A stretch of DNA of 64,000 bases, taken from Taenia hydatigena (taxonomy: Eukaryota > Platyhelminthes > Cestoda > Cyclophyllidea > Taeniidae). Positions within the stretch are counted from its first letter, which is position 1. Each line of letters starts with the position of its first letter. The stretch lies in assembly GCA_036345935.2 (NCBI GenBank), contig JADWOT020000002.1:1054001-1118000 (forward strand). The letters are read 5' to 3'. The notes under the pieces were generated by a model. It ran no database searches. It was given only the letters and a program-made list of their open reading frames with translations, and was not told the DNA's origin. A program made the translations under genes and the position numbers. Positions 35,737 to 48,229 of the stretch are shown here, one piece after another.

Positions 35737-38150
35737 CTTAGAAGTGCTGGGCAAAAGTTCACTAGGCTGGTTACGGTGAGAGGAGGAAGAGGTGGAGACG
35801 AAGGCGCTAGTCGTGGTTGTCTCGCCATCAGTGCTGGTGATGCTTCAAGTGAGGGTGATGGTGGTATGACTGGGAGACTTCCACATTGCTTGCTCCTGCA
35901 AAGACATCTGCGGAGAGGAGGTGTTCAAACCGCGGATATATAGTACAACCTCTGCAAGTGATAAGACACGTGAATCGGTGTAAAATCCGCATACGCGTGA
36001 GTAGACAGCATCCTGCGAACTGACACCCTCGAAGGTGGTACTGTCTGTTGAAGCATAGAACGGTGGTGGTAGTGGACAATTGCACACTAATACATCACTT
36101 CTTAATGTGCAAGCAAATTATTGATGAGTCAAAGTCAGTTGCTGGTCAGTCCGTCAAGAGCGGACAACGACCTTAGAATAGGAGAGATGACGCGAATTGC
36201 GAAGCAGTATGTAGTCGCAGCTGTGTGCGTGAGCGTGATATGTATTTGTAGATACAAAATAGAATCATTTAGAAGCGCTTTTCAGAGTGCGTGGTGAGGT
36301 GGTGGACAAAAGGAAGCAAACTTAAGGGTGGCTTCGTTGCCTCACTGAGCTTCTCGCCCCGTCATTTGAGGTCACTCCAGTACCGTTAAATTTGCTCATG
36401 GGTTAGAAGGGAGGATTAGGTAATAAGGCAGAGTAGAATGAAATAGAGAAACCGAAACCGGTACAGATGGTAATAAAGTAAGTAAAGGGGCAAACGGTTG
36501 CAGTCATTATGTGTTAGTGCTGAGTGATATGAGCTTCTATTTGTACACCAGACTTTCTGCATTTTGACGTACTGCTGCATTGAAACGTGTGCAAGTCCCC
36601 TCAGTCACCGCCATGAGTTCACTGTCCATTCATCCGCCTTCTCCATACGCTTCGAGCCTTATTTGCATCAACAAATACGGTCGTGCGCATTGAGAGAGTT
36701 CTTCGCTATTAGGTCAGTATTCCTACGAATAAAGATGATGACGCGTGGTAACATACACACTCTCTCGGCTTCCCAGCGTGTCAGATGAAGTCAAATCGCC
36801 AAAAATGAGTACTCAAGTTGGGATTAAGCATATTTTCGTTTGTATGCATTTTGATTGCTAAAGCGTTGGCTCGTAGGTGTTATTCTCACACAACCCACTG
36901 GTATGCAATGGCCAACCTCATAAGTTGATCAGAAGAAGAAGCTCGAGGCAAGTTAGAGGCCATGTTTAGCCCTCGATGTGTGAAAAGTAGCTGCTTTTGA
37001 CACTTGCCTTTGCGCTATGACAAAGTGGGCTGTCTTTTGAGCTGGGTTATAAGTCCTAATCCCTACTAAGTGCGCCACGTATGTTACGCTCGTGTATTGT
37101 CTTCTTTCGGCTTCAAGATAGCTCTAGAACGAGCCTGATCATGCACAAGCATAGCAACAATGCGTATTTGTAAAAACGTTACGCTCCTGCTGTTGTAAAA
37201 TCCTTGTTAGATTGTTTTGTCAGCACAACTTATCAGGGTAAGCACAATTTAATTAGAATACGATTTTTAATTTAAGCAGTGCATATAGGAAGTGAGGGGA
37301 ATGAACGTTGTTAAATCAACTGTAGGTGAGCGTTTTACGTACTTATTCACAAACTTAGTTGAGAATAATTAAAACGAATAATCTAACGAAACTGAAACAG
37401 ACAAGATCATTCCATTGCTTGTGGTGCACTTGCATCCGGTGGGATAATGCAAAGGGTAAAATTGTTTGAGGTATCTGATGGCACATGCTGGCAGGTGCTC
37501 ATGGTGAATATTTAAAAATCACCATCAGGTGCACTCCCTGGGTTGGCAATTAAGCACGGAGGTTCCTTGAGCAGATGCTGCTATAATGTGCCGAATCAGA
37601 GACCATCTGCTCCTGGAGAAATAATTTGACAAGCGAAATTGCATCTGTAGTCATTCAACTTGTTCAATGACAACCTGCTATCATTTCGCTTGTGATAGCT
37701 GAGATGTGATGTAGGTTTGGTACAAAACCTTAGTGTCAGTAAGTCTGCAGACAAGCTTTCCCGCTTTCTTATGAGTGAGACAATCCTCCTGGTCAAGATC
37801 ACCATCTTCACCTTTGAACCTTAAAAAGCGATCATTATCTGTGTCGACGATAAATTACCCGACTAGTATTCAGTGTGAATTTTGAATTGAGGCGACAGAT
37901 TGTGCTCGCCAAAAGTTAATGCAGCTGTCGAAAGCGTGTGTAGGTAAAGAGGTATGAGAATTCCTTAATCATGGATGATAGCTTCCATTTTACACTAACT
38001 TCACTTCGGTAAGGTCATTGGCAGAATTTTCAGTTTAAGGGCTGCCTATAATAAAAAATGTACTTTAGCCACTGACTGAGTGGCAAGTGACGATTTTGTT
38101 AAAATTTATGCCAAGCATTTCCTTGATCCAGCCAGAGCTATAAATATCAC

Positions 38151-38387
38151 CTAACTTGGAAAAAAGCCTGCGTCTTTTACGAAACGTTGCTCGCACTTAT
38201 TATATAAATTGCCCAAATCTGAATTCTGGGACCAGATCATGCCAATGTCAAAATGCTTACACAGCCTTTGTATGGTTGAGCGCGCAAGGCTGATAAATAC
38301 AAGGTTCGCTTTATCTGTTTCAGCGATTATAGTTACCCTACCGTCTTGGCTGAACCCATTTATTTTATCGTCTTCCGATTGACACAC
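38151..38387 (-). pseudogene. Decayed open frame W, right-arm copy
   Basis: This copy is open where the left arm has a stop (CQSEDDKINGFSQDG) but ends at TAG after GFFPS, where the left arm continues. The two arms therefore carry different truncations of the same 90-codon reading. No conserved domain is recognised. Confidence 0.35.
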
Positions 38388-39489
38388 TTCCCGAAGCCCA
38401 CTGCCATTCGATGTCTGCCCTACTCGTATGAGGCAATAATGTCCAGTGTCTCTGTTTTATCGCCACTCTTATTGCGTCTTTGTTCTCTGCTACGAATTCA
38501 ATAGTTGTCAACGTTTATTGGCGTGGCAGGTGCCATACCAATTTCGAAGGACTAAATTGTGCTTATCTGGCAGTGCATAATCTCCGCTTAAGAGGTTATT
38601 ATTAGATATGACCCTAATGTACACCTTGGAATGAACAGACCACATCAATGTTCGCAGTGAAATCCTGAGAATTTCAATGCTCAATTTTATTGACAATAAT
38701 GACTTGTGTCGTGTTGCATTGTAAAACCGCAAAATGGGCAACGACATGTTATTTTTACAACTCTGACCCTATTTCCCATGCTGCATCCAATCAAATACGT
38801 TGTAGAATTTCATATTTTTGCCTCAATTTTCTGACGCTTTGATAGAAATCCACCCTTGCGTGTAGCAGCGATCATGATTAAAGCAACAGAAGTAATAGTT
38901 GCAATATATCTGCCAAGCATTAAGCGCGTACTTCCTCGCAGAGCACATAGCCAAGTCTACATCTGTAGGTGGTAAGCTAATACATCTCATTCGGAAACTC
39001 TAGAAAACAGGCAAGTAAATTTTGGTCATCACATTTATAAATACGTGTGCATGTTCCATTAAAATATCCATCGATTTGCAAATACACGCCCAATTGTCGG
39101 TAATGTGGCATTACTGTAACATCGTCTGAATTGTCTACACCACCGATGCGGTCTGACGTAACGCAATGCAATACGATGTTCGCATTATCATATCTGTCTA
39201 GCGACGCTTAATTGATTTTACATGATCAGAACTTCGCCAAAAAATTCTTTGCGATGTGTATATTTAAGACCTATGCACTGAGCGCTTTAAACTTACTGAG
39301 GATTGTTTTAATGTAAAAAGGCAATAAATTGACATAGGCATTGCTAATACTTGCCGATTTCGCTCACAAAATTGCGAGTGCTTGCGTTCCACTAAATACA
39401 TTGTGCCAAATGCCTGCAAAAACGGAAAACTAAGGCGTTGCAACAAGCACTTATTGCAGTACAAGTCTGATTATCGAAGAAATACTTAC

Positions 39490-40400
39490 AGACATGTTGT
39501 GAACTCATATGATCTAAGAAACCTTCGAACGTCGGGTACCCTGCAAAGCATTCTATGCAGTAAAAGCGCATTTCTGAATTCGCCATTCTTCGAGCTACAG
39601 CAATGCAGAATAAAACACAAGTATAGGAGGAGGTCGCTTGGAAGGCCAAAGCCGCGACTGAGATGCAGCGCACAGGGAGGATTTTAATTAAGGGTTAACA
39701 GAATTTCACTCACAAATATGCATTTCGATGAAATGACTGAGAAGCAAACGAAAGTTTGCGAATGGAACGAGGCACGCAGGACATAGGCTGTGATTCAAAA
39801 CTAAGATTGAGAAGAAGGTTTTTGACAAATGAGAAGGCACGTAGCAAAAATAATGGAGAGGTTTGGTAATTTCTCTTACGTTTCTGATGCAACAAGAGCC
39901 TTCCGTAGGATCTGTAACGCGTTTGGCAAGTCGGACAAGGCAATTGCACGATTACTGAAAAGCCACAAGCACACGTAAAATAAGGTGCTAAGAGTGTGAT
40001 GCCATTCGCCCACTTCATTTGCCTATTGAGCATCCAATTATAATTTGGATCAAACAAGAGTTGTTTCACTTGCTGCGAGTAATTTATTCATAATCAGACA
40101 CGGAATCAACAGGCATAAACACAAGTACTTATGCACAAATTCAGCGTTTTCTTGTGTACATGTGCATATGCACAGAAACGCATGCTCATAATACATCCAC
40201 AAATGAAAGGCGCCTACTATGGTGTTCGCGAATTAAGTGTTTGAGGCCTGGGATGACGTCTGCGAAAAAGTGGAGCACACTGTGCATCTGTAGCGAGCCA
40301 TCTTAAGGAGAAAAATGGCGAATCGCTCGAAGTCTCGTGGAAGAGCTTGTGGTAAATTCAATGAGTGAGTAAGAGGCTCTCCTGGATCTGTCCTCAACAT
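39490..40400 (-). pseudogene. C2H2 zinc-finger exon cluster R1 (mirror of L1)
   Basis: The mirror exons are c (39490-39594), b (39880-39954) and a (40218-40400). Exon a has the same five-base homopolymer and the same frame break as the left arm. Differences from the left copy are one residue in exon b (YGRLLLH versus YARLLLH) and one in exon c (CIECF versus CIKCF). The splice sites are unchanged. Confidence 0.5.
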
Positions 40401-43319
40401 TACATATGAGTAAAATACAGAGCAGTAGTCGACCTTATGCGCTTGGCCACAAATTTGCTCACTGTAGGTACGTGGTTAAAATGCGCCTGAATTCAGATGC
40501 CTAGTTCTTCGTAATGTACTCTAAATTGTCCATCAGGAAAGGCGTTTTTAATGTACTGAAATATTCGAAATCTATCTTTAGCCTGCTTGACCTAGCCCTA
40601 TCACCTTTTAATAGCAAGGTGCTATTAATCCTATTCTAGCCTTCAAAGCATAGGAATAAAACAAAGGCTGTAGGCTGCCATTGAAGTGATCCCAAATTAA
40701 TAACTGTTGTTTATGTTCACGGCATTTTCGCCTCGGAGTATGTTGCGCCTTGAACAAGCTTAACATCTTGCACGCAGATTTTGGGACCTTGACTGACTGT
40801 CACCCCCATTTCTGAACTTATCACATCCTGATTGTCCGGAATATGAGATTTGCCTGGTAAGTCCTACCAACTGGTGACCAGAGGTAGGCTCAGGTATGCG
40901 GGTTATTGCATAGCAGACTTTCTGCCAAAAATGTAAGTGCCATGCTTCGCTGTTAGGGATGCTTATGGGCAAAACATATGCTCTCGTGAAAAATAGGACT
41001 TGTTCTCGCAGGGGTAACTGTAAATATGCCCCCTTGCGCCCCCCATTCCATCCCTTTACTCGCAACGGATCGGCTTCCCCCACCCATTCCTCGCAAACAG
41101 TGGGACATTGAAGGCGATGCTCATGATAGATCTGATTATTTCCCACCTTACAGTAGTACAGCTACCCTCGATGATGGCCTTTGACTTGGTCGCGAGAGTG
41201 GGAGTCAAGAGTAATAAGAACGTCTCTGCTTTCCACTCCCAGCCTCTGCATCCAAGCTTTATTCGATTTATTGCATGTACCAACGTTAATCTCGACTATT
41301 CTCAGAGTGTTCAGATGTACCAGCCCCATTTCCATGTTGACCGATGCTGTCGGACTTCTAATTCGCATCTTTGTCTCATTTCTGCCAGAATCGTCTCTTT
41401 TCTGTTTCCTTTTGCCCAAACTTACCAATTCCATAAAAGGCGGCTCGCTTGTCAGTAATCTATGTCAGCTACTTTATTTATTCTATATATAGGCACGTCT
41501 AAAAAGGACAGCGATCTGCTCAACAGAAAGTCGCCAATTGCTTGTTGTGTTCTTGTATTGATGCTAGCTAAACATTTTGGCGGATCTCACTACTAACCAG
41601 ATTTTGGGGCATGTCTATAGCGTAAGTGTTGACAAAGACCACTAAAAAGGCGAATTTTCTAGCTTCGCATAAATTTGAGGTGGCTTTAGCGACAGAAAAG
41701 TACTCTTTGGCCATCGATTCTCATCGAGTGCGACCATGTGAGCTCGTACAAACATGGATCGTACCAACCGATATTCCCGGCCTGGAATAAAACTTACTGA
41801 TTAAATCTCGCAACCGGGTTTCTGGCAAAATGCGTGGCAACTCGAATAGCGGTTTTTTAATGCACAAATTAGCTTGCCGATAAATTAGCTGTGCTAGTGC
41901 TACAATTCTGGTGCATATGTGAGGCGGTTGGCTGAGATCCGCTTCCCTGTCTTCCTTCATCTCGGCCTGTCACCTTACTGTCTGTGAGCGATGGCGGTAA
42001 GGCAGACTCAATCGGCTGCACTCTCAGTAACCAGATATGAAGAGACCAGATCTCTAGGTTACTCCTTTGCAAATGTGTAGCCATATCATACCATTAAGCT
42101 TGACATGAATTTCGGTGAGAGTGGTTTATATGTGGCGAAAAAAGGAAGGATTTGTGAGTGCACGTTCCTGTCCTTTCAAATAATAGTTTCAGCATAAAGA
42201 ACTTTCGTAATCGAATATACGAAATAACAGTGAAATAAATTATACAGGAGCACATTTGTTTAGGATTTATGATGAATTACATTAAAGTAGCCTTCTTTTT
42301 TATATGATAGATATCCCCAAATTGCTAAATCGAGCAATGCACAAGTTTTATTAATGCAGGTCAAAAGTTCGGGACTATGGGCCCCAGTCGTCAGGCATAT
42401 TTTAACTGAGGGGGAGAGTTTTCGCCTAATGTATTACTAAGAAGAGCGAGATCAAAGACAAAGCGAAAAATGAAGATAGGATATTTGCTTTGGCTTTCGC
42501 AAGTAAGTAAGATGGTTTCGGTCGCCGAGGTATGTGTTAAGTTTGCTCTGGTTCCTTTCTACTAAAAGTTTGTTAATTTTTCGTTTGCTTTGCCAGTCAG
42601 AGTACTTGCACTCCGCATTTAGCAAACTGCAAAAGCTAAATGTCAAGTAGTCTGAGACCTTTTGCCAAAATTAATGCGCAATAGGTAATGTGATACTACG
42701 GGCCTAGTTAATGCTGCCACGTGTTGGCAGTGGCTAACATTCCAGTTTGGGCGTGAGAACACTCGAAGAATGGCCCTCTCAAAGAATTCGCAAGGCGTGA
42801 TAATGCCGTCTAAAGTAAAATTTGGTTTCTCTAGCCTCGCGAATGTAATTTATGACTGTTGGTACTTGAATCATTGACCACGCGGTTTTTACAGATATCA
42901 GTTTTTATGCTAGTTCATCACTTTTATGGGAAGGCCTTTTGATACTTGCAAGTGAAAGCACACGAAGTCTTGGTGGAGCAGGCAAAGAATCGAGAAGACT
43001 AGATAAGGGCGCAAATGTTGGTCGATTTCAGCCTCACAACTCAAATGGGACAAGAAAGTGAAAAGTAACAAGATTCCTCTCAGGAGACTGCATGTTGACC
43101 ACTAGGGATGAGATTCACATTTGATTCCGTAGCCTGGGAATCGGCACCGACTGTTGCGGATGGACGCGCTATGCAGCACAATTAATTAGTGTTCTATGAT
43201 CTTCTGAATGAAGTTTCAGGTGCTTTCATCCCTTGGCATGGTAACCGACACAGTTTGTCAAATCCAGCCTATGAAAGAGGTCAGCGAAACTTACATTGTG
43301 AGATACCAAATTCAACCAG

Positions 43320-43424
43320 GAAGAGCTTGACCACTTCTTACCGCAATCTGATCCGTCCACTATCAGTGGACGTGACACATTGATTGCTCATGTCTATGCT
43401 GCTGACAACGATGAAAAGATATAG
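43320..43424 (+). CDS. Possible terminal exon just outside the right arm
   Basis: After an acceptor TTCAACCAG the frame reads EELDHFLPQSDPSTISGRD, continues TLIAHVYAADNDEKI, and ends at TAG 43422-43424. The text is dense in polar and acidic residues and looks like real protein, but it is only 34 codons and no upstream exon is identified. The upstream side falls within the inverted repeat, whose left copy stops short of this exon. Confidence 0.3.
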   Translation, partial: EELDHFLPQSDPSTISGRDTLIAHVYAADNDEKI

Positions 43425-43561
43425 AATTAGTATGAAGCCTGCTAGAAATTTGCATGTTTTGCCAGCGCAACAGCAGACAAGCGCATTTTGCTCGAATAAT
43501 CTGCATCAAGGGTCTGCAAAGAAGGAGGAGAAGAATGCGACAAATACATAACAGTTGTAAA

Positions 43562-46000
43562 CTACGCTAAGTGGCTGAAGCAATGTCTGCAGCGCTGACG
43601 TGTGCGCACGCGATAATTTATTTCCTTCCGCACAAAGCATTCTACAAAGCATTCTGCGCAGTAGAGGCGCATTCCTGCATCAACATCTATTTGAGTTGCA
43701 ACATGGCAAAATATGGTATGGATTTGGGAGTTTGCGCGCGACGCCAAGGCAATGACTGCAGAGCAGAGCACACACTGAATTTAATTGGAATTAAGCAGAC
43801 GCAAACTCACGAAAACGTGGTCTGATAGTATGACTGAGAAGCAAATTGAAGTCTACAAATGGAGTGAAACACAAACAGTACACATCGCGATTCCAGACTG
43901 TTTCGAAGTTTAAAAAAGTGTTTTTGACGTATGTGTTTGAGCATAAAGCAAAGATAGTGCTTGGATCATGCAAGTTTCTCTACTTTTGATGCAATGAAAG
44001 CATTCCAAGGGTTCTGCGACAAGCTCATCGAATCGGACAGTGGCCACACATATTTGCTGAACTGTGTAAACCATATGTAGGCCGAAGTGGTGAAGTCTAC
44101 TTTGGCGTTTGGAGGAGCGATCCTGTTAGGTGGCTGACGAAAACTGAGGTTCGCATGATTTGATCACTTGCTGGACAAGCAATTGTCACTCACATCAAAA
44201 CACATGCTGGTTTACTTGATGCGTTTTATCTATTTATGACTCCACGTGAAAACTTGCATTTAAACATGCGTTTCCATGCCTGCATTTCGCATAAATATGC
44301 TCACATACAAACATGTGCATGTGCATGGGGAAACACATCGGAGAAGTGAAGAGCGCCTACTTGGCGGATGGCTTAAGAAGCGTCTTTGGCATAAAATGGT
44401 GATCCTGTACGCCCCGTTACATATCGTATATATGTAGAAATCCGTTCCAGCAAAAGAAAAAGCGAATTAGTCAAAACCTGCGACATTAATCGCAGTGCGC
44501 CTGATGTGGAAGAAAGGACACGGACTAACTCCCTTCTATCCTCGCATGTACCCTAAAAAGCAGAGAAGCTATAGTCATATATTGGTCAAAACTTGAAGTG
44601 ATACGGGCACCTGAGTAAGACTCACCAAATTATAATTGCTTCTTAGCACCCTTCAATAAGTTTGAAGATCATTTGCCTGCAGGGCTAATTAATTACACCT
44701 GGTATTATAAAGTTGTCGGAACAAATGGCCCAAGGTTATCGTTCAAGTAAAGATGTGCAGGATACCACCTGATTAAACTGTACTTGTTATTTCGTCCCGA
44801 AGCCATTCTGTAGAACGCAGCTTCTGTGGTCTTGACTACCCGCCGTGTGATGCAAGTTAAAGCATGTAGAGTGGGGTGTTAAGGCATGGTTATTGCTTGC
44901 TGTAGAACCGATCCTGCTTGTCAAAACGGAGGTCAAATAATGCGGGACAAGAAGTCGATAAATGTTATTGCACTGAACGGTAGCTGATATGATAAGTAAG
45001 GAAGGGCCGACCCCGAAATGGCTTCTAGGAGTAATTTCTGCATATCTAGCGATTTTATTAGCCGATTAAGGCTAAGCCATGTAATGCCAAGAATGTATCC
45101 AAATAGACAGGGCGATTTGACCAGCCGAGAATGTCACCTCTGCCGCTAGTTGTGAATAAGGTTTTCTGCAACTTTAAAATTAAAAATAGCTTGTTTCTTG
45201 TAAAGACTTAAGTGCTAATAAGAAGAGATTGGGTTTCCGGCTGTTGAAATTACCATGACGATAGATTGGAATGCTGATTCGTGACCTGATCTGCTTCAGA
45301 AAGGTCGTCAGAGCACAAGATCTGCAAGTTGCGCACTAGCATCTCTTCCTTTTATTTTAGTTCTGCCTTTTTTTCAGGTCTTTTTCTTTCTTTTTTTCAT
45401 CTTAGTCTACTACTCGGCCAAAGCTTAACTTTTGCTTATCGACCATCCGTGACGCAAGATCTGGTGAATGCATAGGTGGAGTATTACAAAGGCTAGCTGC
45501 CGAGACCCCGCTTATCTACTCTTTAAACATGCAGTTCTGCATTATGCGCGTCCTACCATCGGCAAAAGCTGTACACTAAGCTGATTCTTTTCATCGGCTT
45601 GGGTTTTATTTTTATCTAAAGTAGAGGCATTGAAAAAAACGAGGAAAATCGAGAAAAGAATTGCTTTACACTCTGTTTGCCATGCTAAATTGCTGAGGTA
45701 GATTATGGAACAGAATTATATTCAGCGATGACTGCGAAACGGCCCTTAAGACGAAGCGCGCTTAGACAACTGCATGTGAAACTGAGCATGTCCCTCGGTA
45801 CCGGTAGACCCACTGAATGAACTTTGTAATTAGCTGGGTGTTGGAAGAGGTGTTAACGCGATGAATGATCGCTTTGCATTTGCTGATCTCAGTTGCTAGT
45901 GCTACTGCTCTGGTGCCTGTATTAAATGAATGAGATCTCTCTGCCTTTTAGACTCACTAACAAGTGTATGTGCCATCCTACTGTCAGTAAGCTATTATAA
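43562..46000 (-). pseudogene. Third, diverged zinc-finger unit
   Basis: The minus-strand frame at 43562-43771 (MLCSAVIALASRANSQ, later MRLYCAECF) aligns with the exon c region of L1 and R1 (V-x-ALA, then MRFYCIKCF). An exon b relic lies at about 43985-44075 (CCACTGTCCGATTCGATGAG in place of CTTGTCCGACTTGCCAAACG) with an in-frame stop. The exon a end is at about 44360-44400. A further match (GCTAGTGCTACTGCTCTGGTGC near 45897) keeps the spacing seen in the right arm (GCTAGTGCTACAATTCTGGTGC near 41885). The unit is therefore collinear with R1, in the same orientation, and older than the arms. Confidence 0.45.
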
Positions 46001-46509
46001 AGGAAGAATCCTTCACTTCTAACACTCCCAATGACCAACGATTGTGGCTATAATTTCAGTTCTGTGTTGCAACTCTCTCCCTTTAGCCTCAGGATAAAGC
46101 CTTTGCAAAGACGGTTGAGGTACGGTGGGAAGGAGTGCTGTAAAGAATCCAAAAATTGTAAAGATGCTGCATTTATATTGCGCAGCCAGCATGGTTGCAT
46201 TAGAGGATTGAGGGACCATCAATTCTAGGCGTTAACTAAGTAGTAACAGTGGAGCAGGCTAATCAGACAAAAGGCGGCTGTAAAGGCATGCAGTTATACA
46301 CGAATAGACAATAAAAGAACTATTTGTTAGCATAAAAGCAGCTGTACGCTGTTTCTGATAGTAAGGGGTAGGATAAGAGCTGTTCTGTTTGTTATTTGCC
46401 GGTAGCGCAGAAATCTACTCCCGCCGCCAACTGCAACATGCAATTTACCACACACTGCTACTCAGCTGTTTACCATTGTTGTGTGAGAGCAAGAGATAAG
46501 CTTATCGGT
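44400..46509. other. No gene recognised before second gap
   Basis: Apart from the collinear traces of the zinc-finger unit there are only short frames on both strands, such as 46019-46228. No domain or splice-supported exon was found. Confidence 0.35.
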
Positions 46510-46609
46510 NNNNNNNNNNNNNNNNNNNNNNNNNNNNNNNNNNNNNNNNNNNNNNNNNNNNNNNNNNNNNNNNNNNNNNNNNNNNNNNNNNNNNNNNNNN
46601 NNNNNNNNN
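46510..46609. other. Assembly gap, exactly 100 N
   Basis: A placeholder gap. By comparison with unit B, the sequence right of it starts about 20 bp after the exon 1 donor, so exon 1 of antigen copy C should lie in or just beyond the gap. Confidence 0.99.
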
Positions 46610-46816
46610 GAAAATCTTATTAGCACTGGGATATGAGCAAATGAAATATCACAATGTTTGTAGATTCCAAAACATTGATTTAACGCAGGCTATAGGAGTC
46701 CAGTCTAATGCATTCATTCATTCCGAACACATCATACTCCCAGATCGTAAGCAAATACAAACGGCAACACCGGGTAGTCATGCTGGCCGACTGGCACTTT
46801 TGCATTTCTGTTCAAG

Positions 46817-47416
46817 GGACAACACCAAGTGAGAACCAACTGCGAAAGCACTTTCAGTTGGATCCTGTGGGATCGAATTTCATTCGCTTAACGTGGAGTG
46901 AGGAGGAATTCAGTGATATGCTCGATGGCAACATCACAGTAAAGGCAGCACTGAAATCTGAGCCGACACGCGCACTATCTGAATCTGCGTACCTCAGCGA
47001 AGGAGAAGTGATTCTTGTCGGACTGACGCCCAACTCACCATACACAGTGACCGTGACGGGAAGGCATAAAGGGAAGAAGATCTTTAAATTCACAGAAAAT
47101 ATTCAAACACCAAAATTCGGTAAGTTAGTGGACGAAAATATGCTGCTAGACGCTACATTACTAACATTTGTCAGTAGCGGCATCGACTGCCTTTTCTACA
47201 CAAGAGCATTGCTTGAGCTTTCCACTGAGTCTCAACCATTGGAGCCCATTTCGTGCCCTTCGACTTCATATGGCAAATCATTTTTATCGCGATTTTTATA
47301 AGAGAATATCTTTTTTAGGCCATGAAAGAGGAATCCTTGTAACGTCTAGAGGATCTGGAATAATACCTCTGATCTCTGTCGTCCTTTTCTCTTTCGTGGC
47401 TTTCTACCTTGCTTGA
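46817..47416 (+). CDS. EG95/45W-like oncosphere antigen, copy C (exon 1 in gap)
   Basis: Exon 2 (46817-47119, 303 bp, phase 1-1) and exon 3 (47319-47416, 98 bp) have the same acceptors, GTAAGT donor and lengths as copy B. The FnIII domain keeps IRLTWSEEEF and the late Tyr, but the second N-glycosylation site is lost (PNSSYAV in copy B, PNSPYTV here). The C-terminal tail is hydrophobic (PLISVVLFSFVAFYLA), ending at TGA 47414-47416. Both visible exons are open, so the gene is probably functional if its signal-peptide exon lies in the adjacent N gap. Same family and inferred role as copy B: a secreted or surface-anchored larval antigen. Confidence 0.8.
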
Positions 47417-47832
47417 ACGCTCACATGAATATACGACTATGCCTAAATTTTCTAACCTTGTCTACTATCACGCCGCATTTCTTGCGTTTTTCCACCCCTT
47501 GTCTAACTCTTGCTGGCATCAATGATGTTGTGGTTGCATTATTCCTTGTATATTTTTTTCTGTTTTGTTATCATTTTAATGTGGTTGTTAATTTTCTTTG
47601 CTACAAATGTGCCGATTTTGCGCATTTATTTGTGTTTTGATTGAATGGACAAAGAAAGGCGTGCTCTCGTTGGATTTAAAGGCAGGATATGTTGGTAGCC
47701 ACGGTTTGTACAGGGCAGTATAGCACCCGCTTACTAACCTTCTTATTTAGCTCTCGCGTGAAAAATGCACGTAATTTGGGACAATTTAGGTATGAAATAA
47801 TGAGTCAATGAAAGTTAATTTTGTTGACAACT

Positions 47833-48229
47833 TTATTTTGTACCACTTCTTACGGTTAATAAGAATGAGTAGAATTCCATCGGCCATCTACACATCGGTA
47901 TGGCACGCTCTCCACTTTTGTAGAGGTGCGATGATGATATCGCAAGGTGAATAACCCACCACTTCAAAGCCCCCTCTCTTACGTGCTCCAGTGGAGGATT
48001 GTCTGATTGCTCGGTGTTGTACTTCATGTTTTGGGTTTCTCTGATCTTTTGCAACTGAAGATGCACACATGCACATTACGGCATTTTTCTGTATGGTGAC
48101 GAACGAAACAATTAGACAAAGATTCTGCGTCTCTGTTTCGGCAGATATGCACATTTTCTTTCGTTTCGTCAGCTGGAGAGAAGAAACGGCTGAAATTAAT
48201 CTAATGCGGTCTGATTTTACGCTCATCAA
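47833..48229 (-). other. Antisense open frames conserved with unit B flank
   Basis: These are the counterparts of the minus-strand frames at 10403-10844. The readings (for example FEVVGYSPCDIIIAPLQK) resemble FEVVSYPPRDIFIALLQN in unit B. No family is recognised and the frames are not all continuous in both copies. Confidence 0.25.

Larger units (their letters stand above)
31510..43290 (-). repeat. Right arm of large inverted repeat
   Basis: This is the reverse complement of 18930-30753. Its first base after the gap pairs with 30753 (TGTCTCAT opposite ATGAGACGG, with one early difference). It carries mirror copies of every feature of the left arm. Notable differences are a 33 bp deletion next to exon a' of the zinc-finger unit, substitutions that move stops in the frame at 38151-38387, and a shorter CCA microsatellite. 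Divergence appears higher in the outermost 300 bp. Confidence 0.95.
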
